Shown here in pieces: positions 7,469 to 15,271 of a stretch of 64,000 nucleotides of DNA (positions are counted from its first letter, which is position 1; each line of letters opens with the position of its first letter). The DNA comes from Aeromicrobium fastidiosum (GTDB lineage Bacteria > Actinomycetota > Actinomycetes > Propionibacteriales > Nocardioidaceae), in contig NZ_JAGIOG010000001.1 in NCBI RefSeq assembly GCF_017876595.1, positions 2,790,001 to 2,854,000 on the forward strand, given 5' to 3'. The notes beneath the pieces were generated by a model. That model did not search any database. It was not told the origin of the DNA and saw only the letters and a program-made list of their open reading frames with translations. The position numbers and the translations under genes were made by a program.

Positions 7469-10347
7469 GGCAGCATCAGCTCGTGGAGGGTGCGGTGGGT
7501 GTCGAGCTCCAGGTGGTGGAGCCTCGCGGACGGTGGGGGAGCGGCGGACTCCGACGCGACGCTCGCGACGAGCGTGACGTCGCGTCCGTCGAGCAGTGCC
7601 GCGAGCGCCGACCACAGCAGGTCGATGTGCTCGGCGGCGCGCAGGTCGTCCGCGTCGTCGACGATGACGATGCGGGGGGCGTCGGTCAGGGCCAGGACGA
7701 CGCCGAGCAGCTTGCGCTCGAGGCGGCTCAGCGACGACACGAGCGCCGAGCCGTCGACCGGCTCGAACGGGATGCCGGCCTCGTCGTGCGCGATCTCGAG
7801 GGCGCGGTTGAGCCCGGCGAGGATCGGCGCGACCCGGTTGCGGCTGACCCACAGCCCGAACGAGCGGATCGAGAGACGCTCGGCGATGTGCTGGTCGACC
7901 GTGAGGTTGTCCTCGAGGTCGTTGACGCCGGTCAGCTCGGCCAGCGCGACCGAGTGGCGCACGCGCGACGCCTCCTGTGGCAGCAGGTGACCGTTGACCC
8001 TCAGGCGTCCGGTGTCGAAGGCCATGCGGCCCGCGAACGTCAGCAGCAGCGCGGTCTTGCCCGCGCCGCTCGGGCCGTGGACCACGAGCCAGTCGCCGGC
8101 CTCGACCTCGACGGACACGTCGTTGAGCACGAGTCCGTCCGGGCCCTGCGTCGTCACCGATGCCGCCGTGATCGCGGCGGTCGAGGCGGGTCGCGGCCAG
8201 GCCTGCAGCTCCACGCGGCGGTGCAGGCCCTCGCCCTCGACGTCGACGTGGGGGAGACGGCGATCGAGGCCTGCCGGCAGCGTCCACGCGCGGCGGCCGA
8301 AGATCTCGAGCACGGCCGGTGCGAACAGCATCCGGATGAGGAACGCGTCGACGAACACGCCGACCGCCAGCGCGAACGCGATGGGCTTGATGTTGGGATC
8401 TCCCTCGGGCACGAAGGCCGCGAACACCGCCAGCATGATGACGGCCGCCGCGGTCACGACCCGGGAGCTGCCGACGAAGCCGTCGACGATCGCACGGTGC
8501 GGATCGCCCGACCGGACGTACTCTTCCTTCATGCGGGCCATCAGGAAGACCTCGTAGTCCATCGACAGGCCGAACAGCACGGCCATCAGGATGATCGGCA
8601 GGAAGCTGATGAGCGGGCCGGTCTGCTCGAGGTGGATCGCGTGCATCAGCCAGCCCCACTGGAACACCGCCACGACCGCGCCGAACGACGCCCCCGTCGA
8701 CAGCAGGAAGCCGATGGTCGCCTTGAGGGGCACGACCAGCGACCGGAACACGATCATCAGCAGCAGCACCGACAGCCCCACCACGACGATGCCGAACGGG
8801 AGCAGGGCGCCCTGCAGGCGCTCCGAGACGTCGATGCCGCCGGCGGTGAGGCCCGTCACGGCGACCGGCACCCCGTATTCGGCTCGCCACTGCGGCTCGC
8901 GGTCACGGATCTCCCGGACGAGGGCGGCCGTCGCCTCGTCGGTGGCACCCGTCGTGGGCACGACCTGGACGATGCCGGTGTCGGCGGTGCGGTTGGGTGT
9001 CGCCAGGCCGATCGCGGCGACGCCGGGCATGGTCCGCAGGTCGTCGGCGATGTCGTTGACGACGCCGACCGGGTCGGTCGTCGAGATGATGTCGATGCTG
9101 ACGAGCAGGGGACCGTTGTAGCCGGGGCCGAAGTGCTCGTCGACGAGGTCGTAGGCCGTGCGCTGCGTGCTGCCGACGGGGGCCGTGCCGTTGTCGGGCA
9201 GGGCGAGCTGCAGGTCCTTGGCCGGGACGGCCGCGATGGCCAGGCCGACGACGACCACGACGATCGCGATGAGCGGGAAGCGTGTCATGACCGTGACCCA
9301 CCGGCGCGAGAACGCCCCGGGGCGGTGCCCGGTGCCCGGTGTGAGCTTGTCGCCGGCCCGGCCCAGCAACGCCGGCAGGACGGTCAGGGCCACGGCCACC
9401 GCGATGACGACCGACAGGGCGGCGACGGCGCCCATGATGGTCAGGAACGGGATGCGGGCGATCGACAGGCCGAGCAGCGCGATGACGACCGTGACGCCGG
9501 CGAACACCACGGCCGATCCGGCGGTGGCGACCGACCTGGCTGCTGCCTCCTCGGGCTCGAGCCCGTCGGCGAGCTGCTCGCGGTGTCGCGACACGATGAA
9601 CAGGGCGTAGTCGATGCCGACGGCGAGACCGATCATGAGCGCCAGCAGAGGAGCCGTGGCCGAGATCGTGATGAACCCTGTCAGCGCGATCGTGATGGCC
9701 ATCGTCACGAGCACGCCGAGCAGTGCTGTGACGATCGGCATGACCGCGGCCCGCAGCGAGCGGAACATCAGGAACAGCACGATGAAAGCCACGACGACGC
9801 CGATGACCTCGACGATCGACAGCTGCGGCCCGGTGCTCGTGAAGACGTCGCCGCCGAAGGCCGTCGTGTAGCCGGCCGCCTTGAGGGCGTCGCCGGTGTC
9901 GACGAGCTGGTCGCGCTCGGCCGGCGTGACGTCGGTCAGCTCGCGGTCGAACTGGATCTGCACCTGCGCGGCGCGCCGGTCGGGCGAGACGCCGATCGTG
10001 TTGCTCTCGTCGTAGGGCGACACGGCCTCGGTGACGCCCTCGACCTTCTTCATGCCGGCGATGGCATCGGTCACGAGGCGACGGGTCTCGGCGTCGTCGA
10101 CGGTGCGGCCGCGGTCGGCCACGACGACGAGATAGGCCGAGGTGCCGCTCAGCTCGGGGAACGTGCGTCCGAGCGAGTCGATCGCCTCCTGCGACTCGGT
10201 GCCGGGGATCTCGAAGGAGTTCTTGGTGCCGCCGCCGAGACCCACCGCGGCGATCGCGGTCACCAGCAGGACAAGCACCCACGAGGCCAGCACGCGGCCC
10301 GGGTGACGGAAGGCCCACCGGCCGAGGGCATACAGGGAGTTCGACAC
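7465..10347 (-). CDS. RND/MMPL permease fused to a C-terminal ABC-type ATPase-like domain (960 aa)
   Basis: Residues ~1-715 form an MMPL-type RND permease: TM1, a periplasmic loop, five helices, a second loop and a second helix set. The conserved GxxxDY motif is seen as GLAVGIDYALFIVSRHRE and again as GLSMDYEVFLMARMKEEY. After a linker, residues ~730-960 resemble an ABC ATPase. Walker A GPSGAGKT is near residue 757 and a Walker-B-like IVIVDDADD near 890. The expected LSGGQ signature is replaced by LSRLERK, and the catalytic Glu after Walker B is Asp. MMPL pumps normally run on proton motive force, so the appended domain may be regulatory. The GTG at 10347 is chosen because a promoter (TTGACG-17-TATCGT) ends 8 bp before it; the upstream ATG at 10383 would lie inside the -35 region. 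Confidence 0.85.
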   Translation of the reverse strand: MSNSLYALGRWAFRHPGRVLASWVLVLLVTAIAAVGLGGGTKNSFEIPGTESQEAIDSLGRTFPELSGTSAYLVVVADRGRTVDDAETRRLVTDAIAGMKKVEGVTEAVSPYDESNTIGVSPDRRAAQVQIQFDRELTDVTPAERDQLVDTGDALKAAGYTTAFGGDVFTSTGPQLSIVEVIGVVVAFIVLFLMFRSLRAAVMPIVTALLGVLVTMAITIALTGFITISATAPLLALMIGLAVGIDYALFIVSRHREQLADGLEPEEAAARSVATAGSAVVFAGVTVVIALLGLSIARIPFLTIMGAVAALSVVIAVAVALTVLPALLGRAGDKLTPGTGHRPGAFSRRWVTVMTRFPLIAIVVVVVGLAIAAVPAKDLQLALPDNGTAPVGSTQRTAYDLVDEHFGPGYNGPLLVSIDIISTTDPVGVVNDIADDLRTMPGVAAIGLATPNRTADTGIVQVVPTTGATDEATAALVREIRDREPQWRAEYGVPVAVTGLTAGGIDVSERLQGALLPFGIVVVGLSVLLLMIVFRSLVVPLKATIGFLLSTGASFGAVVAVFQWGWLMHAIHLEQTGPLISFLPIILMAVLFGLSMDYEVFLMARMKEEYVRSGDPHRAIVDGFVGSSRVVTAAAVIMLAVFAAFVPEGDPNIKPIAFALAVGVFVDAFLIRMLFAPAVLEIFGRRAWTLPAGLDRRLPHVDVEGEGLHRRVELQAWPRPASTAAITAASVTTQGPDGLVLNDVSVEVEAGDWLVVHGPSGAGKTALLLTFAGRMAFDTGRLRVNGHLLPQEASRVRHSVALAELTGVNDLEDNLTVDQHIAERLSIRSFGLWVSRNRVAPILAGLNRALEIAHDEAGIPFEPVDGSALVSSLSRLERKLLGVVLALTDAPRIVIVDDADDLRAAEHIDLLWSALAALLDGRDVTLVASVASESAAPPPSARLHHLELDTHRTLHELMLP

Positions 10348-10354
10348 GTCATTC

Positions 10355-10398
10355 ACGATACGTTTGTGTATTGGATACGTCAATGTATCGAGTATGCT
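10355..10398. promoter_or_regulatory. Divergent promoter with two tandem TetR-type dyads
   Basis: Two copies of ATAC-N6-GTAT lie at 10358-10371 and 10375-10388, 17 bp apart. The second extends to a perfect GATAC-N6-GTATC. Leftward promoter: -35 TTGACG (10383-10378), 17-bp spacer, -10 TATCGT (10360-10355), with the GTG start 8 bp downstream, suggesting a leaderless mRNA. Rightward promoter: -35 TTGGAT (10371-10376), 16-bp spacer, -10 TATGCT (10393-10398) for the tetR gene. Both dyads cover promoter elements of both genes, which is what is expected of an autoregulated TetR repressor controlling the divergent pump operon. Inferred from sequence only. Confidence 0.7.
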
Positions 10399-10421
10399 GT
10401 GCGCGTCACACGAGGAGGACC

Positions 10422-11060
10422 ATGCCCCAGCAGGATGAACGTCCCGCGGTGCGCCGTCGCGCCGTGACGCGCGAGCGGATGCTCGATGCGGCGCGCGAGG
10501 TGCTGGCCCGCGAGGGCATCCAGGGTGCTTCCGTCGAGCACATCTGCGAGCAGGCTGGGTTCACCCGTGGAGCGTTCTACTCCAACTTCGCGAGCAAGGA
10601 CGACCTGCTGCTGGCGCTGTTCCACCGCGAGCGCGACCGGATGTTCGCGAGCATGCGGGCCGCCAGCGAGCCCGATGCGCTCCGGGGCCTCGACCCGACC
10701 GCGGCGGTCGGGGTCATCATCGACCGCTTCCTGGGCCTGCAGTCGCTCGACCGCGCCGGGCTGCTGGTGCACATGGAGTTCGCGATCCGCGGCATCCGCG
10801 GCGACGAGGTGGGCGCGGAGTTCAACACGTCGTGGCGCGGGATGAAGGACGAGCTCGTCGAGCTCATGACGTCGGTCGTCACGGCGCTCGGCCGCGAGTT
10901 CACGATCGACCCGCGCCATGCCGCGACGGTGCTCGCGGGCACGTACGACGAGGCCCTGCGCGAGGCCGTCACCGAGGGGCGCGAGGTCGACCCCGCTTTG
11001 CTCCAGTCGACGCTGCCGATGCTGCTGCTGGCTGGCACGAGGCCGCTGCCGAGCCAGTGA
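10422..11060 (+). CDS. TetR/AcrR-family transcriptional repressor (212 aa)
   Basis: The N-terminal helix-turn-helix is clear: RERMLDAAREVLAREG, then VEHICEQAGFTRGAFYSNFASKDDLLLAL. A helical ligand-binding domain follows. The ATG at 10422 is preferred over 10371 because a GAGGAGG ribosome site ends 4 bp before it and the upstream start would place coding sequence over the operators. It is transcribed divergently from the MMPL-ABC/YhgE operon and shares a promoter region carrying two tandem dyads, so it most likely represses both itself and the pump. The ligand cannot be predicted. Confidence 0.93.
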   Translation: MPQQDERPAVRRRAVTRERMLDAAREVLAREGIQGASVEHICEQAGFTRGAFYSNFASKDDLLLALFHRERDRMFASMRAASEPDALRGLDPTAAVGVIIDRFLGLQSLDRAGLLVHMEFAIRGIRGDEVGAEFNTSWRGMKDELVELMTSVVTALGREFTIDPRHAATVLAGTYDEALREAVTEGREVDPALLQSTLPMLLLAGTRPLPSQ

Positions 11061-11067
11061 TGCGAGC

Positions 11068-11382
11068 TCAGTGCAGCAGCTTGAGGCCGGCGACGCACAC
11101 GACGATGCCGGAGATCAGCAGCACCCTCAGGACGGACGCCGGCTCGTCGCCCGACACCATCGCGTAGGCCACCGTCAGGGATGCGCCGATGCCGACCCAG
11201 ACTGCGTACGCTGTCCCGACCGGCAGCTCGCGCATCGCGTACGCGAGCCCGCCCATGCTGAGCGTGACGGCGACGGCGAAGACGACGCTGGGGACGAGCC
11301 GGGTGAAGCCCTCCGAGCGGCCGAGGGCCGTGGCCCACACCGCCTCGAGGACACCGGACAGGGCGAGCACGAGCCAGGACAT
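11068..11382 (-). CDS. gdx: Guanidinium exporter Gdx (SMR family, formerly SugE)
   Basis: This 104-aa four-helix SMR transporter carries the Gdx-type signature: Glu13 in the first helix (SGVLEAVWA), then GFTRL, SMGGLAYAMRELPVGTAYAVWVGIGA. Gdx proteins exchange guanidinium ion for protons across the membrane as antiparallel dimers. The strongest functional evidence is regulatory: a guanidine-III riboswitch aptamer (11436-11394) ends at the AAGGAG ribosome site of this gene. That makes guanidinium, rather than a quaternary-ammonium drug, the likely substrate. It converges with tetR, leaving only 7 bp between stops. Confidence 0.95.
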   Translation of the reverse strand: MSWLVLALSGVLEAVWATALGRSEGFTRLVPSVVFAVAVTLSMGGLAYAMRELPVGTAYAVWVGIGASLTVAYAMVSGDEPASVLRVLLISGIVVCVAGLKLLH

Positions 11383-11393
11383 GAGTTCTCCTT

Positions 11394-11436
11394 GGCGCCG
11401 TCTTGTCGCTGACCGGGTACGGCACCGCTCGTCCGG
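11394..11436 (-). ncRNA. Guanidine-III (ykkC-III) riboswitch aptamer
   Basis: Read on the minus strand, the leader starts CCGGACGAG, continues CCGTACCCGGTCAG and ends GACAAGACGGCGCC. This matches the conserved guanidine-III pseudoknot core as known from the Thermobifida fusca riboswitch. CCGG pairs with the later CCGG segment, and GCCGT is available to pair with ACGGC. The aptamer finishes immediately before AAGGAG and 12 nt before the gdx start codon, so ligand-stabilised folding would alter access to the ribosome site. An upstream hairpin GAGCCCTGACGGGCTC (11437-11453) precedes it. Confidence 0.93.
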
Positions 11437-11492
11437 GAGCCCGTCAGGGCTCTACCGCGAGTGTGTCACACCGTGGGCAGCTGGGCAGGTGC

Positions 11493-11975
11493 TCAGTCGG
11501 GCAGGTGACGGACGACCCGACGCTCGATCGTGGCGTCGTCACCCGGACCGGTCTGCTGGACGTCATCGGTGACGGTCCACCCCGCGCGCTGGTAGACCGT
11601 GAGGGCGCGGTCGTTGTCGGCGATGACCCACAGCTCCAGCGAGGAGTGTCCGAGTGCCTTGGCCTGCTCGTCGACGGCCGCGAGCAGCACGCCGCCGACC
11701 CCGCCACCCCAGGCCCGGGGCGCGACGGCGAGGTAGAAGACCTCGAGCGACGACGTCCGCGGGGCCACGATCGCGAATCCCACCGGAACGCCGTCCGCAC
11801 GTGCGACCAGGAGCGCCGCCCCGTCCAGCTCGAGGCGTCGACGCACACCCGGCAGGGTCTGCGCGGCATCGCGGGGCTCGCTCCCGTCGCGGCGAGCCGT
11901 CGCCTCCGCCCAGATCTGGGCGGCGACGCGTTCAGCGGCCGCACCGCTCTCGACGTCCACGATCAACTGGGTCAC
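11493..11975 (-). CDS. GNAT-family N-acetyltransferase (160 aa)
   Basis: It has the GNAT fold signature: LEVFYLAVAPRAWGGGVGGVLLAAVDEQA. The acetyl-CoA loop reads RAWGGGVGG, a variant of the usual Q/RxxGxG/A. The C-terminal motif LELWVIADNDRALTVYQRAGW marks motif B. The GTG at 11975 (VTQLIVDVESG) follows a GCGAGAG ribosome site; upstream in-frame sequence is Pro/Arg-rich and unlike protein. It probably transfers an acetyl group to a small molecule or protein N-terminus; the substrate is unknown. It stands alone, divergent from the HhH-GPD gene at 12109. Confidence 0.85.
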   Translation of the reverse strand: MTQLIVDVESGAAAERVAAQIWAEATARRDGSEPRDAAQTLPGVRRRLELDGAALLVARADGVPVGFAIVAPRTSSLEVFYLAVAPRAWGGGVGGVLLAAVDEQAKALGHSSLELWVIADNDRALTVYQRAGWTVTDDVQQTGPGDDATIERRVVRHLPD

Positions 11976-12108
11976 GAACGCAACTCTCGCAGGTGCGCTC
12001 CAGCAGCGATGTGTGACGTTCTGCACCGGTCTCGGCATCGGACCGGTGCAGAAGCGCACAATTCGCGTGAGGGGCGGCGCGGACGCGCGTGGGTGACAGG
12101 ATGAGCGC

Positions 12109-12675
12109 ATGCCGATCCAGATCGCCCAGGGCGCCCACGCCGACCAGGTGCTGACCGACAGCCCGTTCGCGCTGCTCGCCGGGATGCTGCTCGACCAGCA
12201 GTTCCCGATGGAACGGGCGTTCGCCGGTCCGGCCAAGGTGCTCGACCGGTTCGGCACGCTCGACCCGGCTGCGATCGCCGAGGCCGATCCGGAGGCGTTC
12301 GCCGACCTCTGCGCGACTCCTCCCGCGATCCACCGCTACGGACGCTCGATGGCCGGTCGGCTGCAGGACCTCGCCCGCATCGTCGTCGACGAGTACGACG
12401 GTGACGCGGCACGCATCTGGACCGAGGCGAAGACGGGGGAGGCGCTGCTCAAGCGGCTCAAGGCGCTGCCCGGGTTCGGTGAGCAGAGGGCGAAGATCTT
12501 CACGGCCCTGCTGGCCAAGCAGCTGGACGTCAAGCCGCGCGGATGGACGACCGTCACGGGCGACTACGGCCGCAAGGGCTTCCGGTCCGTGGCCGACGTC
12601 GTCGACGCCGAGTCGCTGGCCAAGGTGCGGGCGTTCAAGCAGAAGGCCAAGCAGGCCGCACGCGACTCAGCCTGA
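12109..12675 (+). CDS. HhH-GPD family base-excision repair protein (188 aa)
   Basis: The protein matches the actinobacterial HhH-GPD family: a helical N-domain (FALLAGMLLDQQFPMERAFAGP), then a helix-hairpin-helix LKALPGFGEQRAKIF typical of DNA glycosylases. The C-terminal part contains GWTTVTGDYGRKGFRSVADV. Members resemble endonuclease III/AlkA folds and are thought to excise damaged bases, but this subfamily lacks an assigned substrate. A catalytic Lys typical of bifunctional enzymes is not evident after the hairpin. The stop codon falls inside the first unit of a 4 x 15-bp tandem repeat. Confidence 0.88.
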   Translation: MPIQIAQGAHADQVLTDSPFALLAGMLLDQQFPMERAFAGPAKVLDRFGTLDPAAIAEADPEAFADLCATPPAIHRYGRSMAGRLQDLARIVVDEYDGDAARIWTEAKTGEALLKRLKALPGFGEQRAKIFTALLAKQLDVKPRGWTTVTGDYGRKGFRSVADVVDAESLAKVRAFKQKAKQAARDSA

Positions 12676-12725
12676 CAGCCCTGAGCCTGACGCCACTCAG
12701 CCTGACGACACTCAGCCTGACAGGG
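12666..12725. repeat. Four tandem 15-bp repeats spanning two convergent stop codons
   Basis: Four exact-length units start at 12666, 12681, 12696 and 12711; each reads CTCAGCCTGAC (or CTGAGCCTGAC) plus four variable bases. The stop of the HhH-GPD gene (12673-12675) lies in unit 1, and the stop of the minus-strand gene (12712-12714) lies in unit 4. The unit core resembles the interspersed CTGAGCCTGTCGAAG element seen elsewhere in this window. Confidence 0.85.
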
Positions 12726-13320
12726 CGTCGGCGTCGGGCGCCGTCAACGCGACCGGCACGGTGCACGTCGGCACGAACGGCCACACGTCGTCCATCCGAT
12801 CGGTGATCGGATCGCCAGCGCGGTCGACCGGCACGACGAGGGACGCATTGGGATCGCTCAGCAGCTCGTCGGCCAGCTCGGCTCGGGCGTCGACGAGACT
12901 CTGCCAATCGTCGAGCCACTGGTCGGCGGGCGGATCGGCGAGGATCTCGTCGGCCCGCTTCGACCGGATCGCCGCGATCATGACCTCGACGGCACGGTTC
13001 TGGTCGCGGATCGCGTCGGACTGCTGCTGGGCGGTGCCGTAGACCGGCATCGACTCGACGGTCGACTCCATCACGACGCACTCCTCCGCGATGGTCTGCG
13101 TGAGGGCGTCGTCATCGATCGTGGTGGGGGAGGTCGACTGCGCGATGGCCACCCCGATCGTGATGATGCCCGCGACGGATCCTGCCGCGACCACCGCGAG
13201 GACCACGCCGAGTGCCACGAGGGCGGCGGTGCGCCGACGGCTGTTGCGTCGCGCCGGGGGAGCGAACTGCCAGGTGCTGTGCGCCGGCGGGTACGCGGGT
13301 GTCTCGTGAGCATCGACCAC
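12712..13320 (-). CDS. Membrane-anchored protein of unknown function (202 aa)
   Basis: A cytosolic Arg-rich N-terminus (PPARRNSRRR) precedes a single transmembrane helix at roughly residues 29-57 (Ala/Val/Gly-rich). An extracytoplasmic helical domain with two Cys follows, probably forming a disulfide (ECVVMEST and PTCTVP). The GTG at 13320 (VVDAHETPAYPP) is the likeliest start, because upstream codons overlap the divergent gene at 13356. No recognised domain. The gene begins only 35 bp from the LigB-like gene, so promoters overlap. Its stop lies within the 15-bp tandem repeats. Confidence 0.65.
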   Translation of the reverse strand: MVDAHETPAYPPAHSTWQFAPPARRNSRRRTAALVALGVVLAVVAAGSVAGIITIGVAIAQSTSPTTIDDDALTQTIAEECVVMESTVESMPVYGTAQQQSDAIRDQNRAVEVMIAAIRSKRADEILADPPADQWLDDWQSLVDARAELADELLSDPNASLVVPVDRAGDPITDRMDDVWPFVPTCTVPVALTAPDADALSG

Positions 13321-13355
13321 GGTGTCATCGTGCCATGCCGGGTAGCGTTCGACCC

Positions 13356-14021
13356 GTGATCGTCGCCGCTGCCGTCTGCCCGCACCCGCCCCTGCTGGTG
13401 CCGGAGGTCGCACCGGGCACGACCGACGAGCTCGCCGACCTGCGCGCCGCCTGCCACGCCGCGGTCGGGACGCTGACGGCGATGGAGCCGGACCGGATCG
13501 TGGTCGTCGGGGCGGGCGAGCTCGACCGCGATCTCGACGAGACCGCCGGCGGCACCCTCGCCGGCTACGGCGTCGACCGGCGTGCCGGCGGAGACGACGT
13601 TCTGCTGCCGCTCAGCCTCACGATCGGTGCCTGGCTGCTCGACGAGGCGGGCTGGACGGGCCCTCGCACGTACTCGACCGGCCGGCCGGCGATCGACGCC
13701 GGCAGCCGCGTCGCCGTCCTCGTCATGGCCGACGGCAGCAACGGACGCTCGGAGAAGGCACCGGGATTCCTCGACGACCGGGCCGAGCCGTTCGACGCGT
13801 CGATCTCGTCGGCGCTGGCCGGCGGCGATCCCGCCGCGCTCGTGGCACTCGATCCTGCGCTCGGAGCCGAGCTGGGTGCCAGCGGCGTCCCGCCGCTGCG
13901 CACCCTCGGCACCATCGTGCTGGACGCAACGAGGGGTGCCTCCGTCACGGCGCACCTGCGCTACGACGGGGCACCCCTGGGCGTCGGCTACGTCGTGGCC
14001 GACTGGCTGCTCACGACCTGA
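13356..14021 (+). CDS. LigB-like (class III extradiol dioxygenase-fold) protein near miaA (221 aa)
   Basis: The sequence starts VIVAAAVCPHPPLLVPEVAPGTTDELADLR, the pattern of class III extradiol dioxygenase-like proteins found beside miaA/dapF in actinobacteria (Rv2728c in Mycobacterium tuberculosis holds the same position). The early CPHPPLL motif supplies one metal-ligand-like His, but the remaining canonical ligand set is not obvious, so enzyme activity is doubtful. The GTG at 13356 is the only start that keeps this N-terminus. It lies upstream of miaA, separated by the opposite-strand gene at 14056. The role in tRNA or cell-wall metabolism is unknown; conserved synteny is the main evidence. 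Confidence 0.75.
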   Translation: MIVAAAVCPHPPLLVPEVAPGTTDELADLRAACHAAVGTLTAMEPDRIVVVGAGELDRDLDETAGGTLAGYGVDRRAGGDDVLLPLSLTIGAWLLDEAGWTGPRTYSTGRPAIDAGSRVAVLVMADGSNGRSEKAPGFLDDRAEPFDASISSALAGGDPAALVALDPALGAELGASGVPPLRTLGTIVLDATRGASVTAHLRYDGAPLGVGYVVADWLLTT

Positions 14022-14055
14022 CCGCCGCCGGCAGCCCGACCGCTGCCCCGACCGG

Positions 14056-14280
14056 CTACGGCTTCTTGCGACCCTCCTCGGCGAGCTTGTCGGCGGCCTC
14101 CTTGGCCTTGCCGGCGGCACCGTCGATCTTGGCGTCGTACTTGCCCTTGGTGGCCTTGCGCGCCACGCCTGCGGCCTTGTCGATGCCCTGGTCGATCTTG
14201 GCGTTCTGCGTCGCTGCCAGGTCGGCCGCCTTCTCCTTGAGCTCAGGGGCCTTCTTCTTGAGGTTGTCCAGGAATCCCAT
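14056..14280 (-). CDS. Small antitoxin-like Lys/Ala-rich helical protein (74 aa)
   Basis: The protein starts MGFLDNLKKKAPELKEKAADL and continues with KIDQGIDKAAGVARKATKGKYDAKIDGAAGKAKEAADKLAEEG. This matches the short actinobacterial MT0933-like/Rv0909-type antitoxin family. It is amphipathic, helical and charged. No partner toxin is adjacent: neighbours are the LigB-like gene and miaA, both on the other strand. It may therefore be an orphan or a general small stress protein rather than a true antitoxin. The start at 14280 follows a GAGGAGCAG ribosome site. Confidence 0.8.
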   Translation of the reverse strand: MGFLDNLKKKAPELKEKAADLAATQNAKIDQGIDKAAGVARKATKGKYDAKIDGAAGKAKEAADKLAEEGRKKP

Positions 14281-14343
14281 GACTGCTCCTCGTGCGTCGG
14301 TGTGGTCGTGCGTGACCATCACGGTACTGCGACAATTCAAGCC

Positions 14344-15261
14344 ATGCCCGAGCGAAATCACGTCGTCGCCGTCGTCGGGCCGACTGCCTCGGGCAAGTCG
14401 TCGCTCGCCCTGCGGATCGCCCAGCGCCTGGGCACGGCCGAGGTCGTCAACGCCGACTCGATGCAGCTCTACCGCGGCATGGACATCGGCACGGCCAAGC
14501 CCAGCATCGAGGAGCGGGCACTCCTGCCGCACCACCTGTTCGACGTCCTCGACGTCACCGAGGACGCGAGCGTCGCCGAGTTCCAGCAGCAGGCACGCAC
14601 TGTCATCGCCGACCGCCATGCCCGTGGCGTGACGCCGGTGCTGGTGGGCGGGTCCGCCCTGTACGTGCGGGCCGTCCTCGACCGGCTCGACTTCCCGGGC
14701 ACCGACCCTGCCGTGAGGCTCTGGTGGGCAGGCGAGCTGGAGCGACGGGGCCACGAGGCGCTGCACGCCGAGCTGGCCAGGCGTGACCCCGCGGCGGCCG
14801 CGCAGATCCTGCCGACCAACGGCCGGCGCATCGTCCGCGCGCTCGAGGTCGGCGAGCTGACGGGACGGCCGTTCGTCGCCTCGATGCCGCCGCTCGAGTC
14901 GATCTACGACGACCTGACGATGCTGGGCCTCGACGTGCCGCGCGACGTCCTCGAGCCGCGGCTGTCCGACCGGGTCGACCAGATGTGGGCCGACGGCTTC
15001 GTCGACGAGGTCAGGGGTCTGCTGCCTGCCGGCATCGAGGGCAGCCTGACGGCGTCGCGGGCTCTCGGCTACCAGCAGATCCTGGGGTTCCTGCGGGGTG
15101 AGATGACCGAGGACGAGGCGAGGGTGGCGACCGTGACGGGCACGCGCAAGTTCGCCCGCCGACAGGACCGGCTGTTCCGCAAGGACCCGCGCGTTCACTG
15201 GCTCCCGTCGGGTGCCGACGACCTGCTCGAGCGCGCCATGTCGCTCGTGGCACCGCGATAA
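14344..15261 (+). CDS. miaA: MiaA, tRNA dimethylallyltransferase
   Basis: It transfers the dimethylallyl group from DMAPP to N6 of A37 in tRNAs reading U-starting codons, making the substrate for MiaB. The P-loop is VVGPTASGKSSLALRIA at residues ~9-25. The family motifs VNADSMQLYRGMDIGTAK, HHLFDVLD and LVGGSALYVRAVL follow, then the tRNA-binding GRRIVRALEV and GTRKFARRQDRLFRKDPRVHWL near the C-terminus. The 305-aa length is normal. The ATG at 14344 gives MPERNHVVAVVGPT. dapF follows after 10 bp, and hflX overlaps dapF, so miaA-dapF-hflX is probably one operon, as in mycobacteria. Confidence 0.97.
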   Translation: MPERNHVVAVVGPTASGKSSLALRIAQRLGTAEVVNADSMQLYRGMDIGTAKPSIEERALLPHHLFDVLDVTEDASVAEFQQQARTVIADRHARGVTPVLVGGSALYVRAVLDRLDFPGTDPAVRLWWAGELERRGHEALHAELARRDPAAAAQILPTNGRRIVRALEVGELTGRPFVASMPPLESIYDDLTMLGLDVPRDVLEPRLSDRVDQMWADGFVDEVRGLLPAGIEGSLTASRALGYQQILGFLRGEMTEDEARVATVTGTRKFARRQDRLFRKDPRVHWLPSGADDLLERAMSLVAPR

Positions 15262-15271
15262 CATGGGAGAT

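Noticed and set aside
7469-8890. N-terminal extension of the YhgE gene upstream of 7468
   Set aside because: The extension is Arg/Pro-rich and overlaps the MMPL-ABC gene in another frame; the ATG at 7468 restores the family's start and a 4-bp overlap.
7483-10467. 994-aa open frame on the plus strand opposite the MMPL-ABC gene
   Set aside because: It is an antisense artefact of high GC; no recognisable fold, and the opposite strand has clear MMPL and ATPase motifs.
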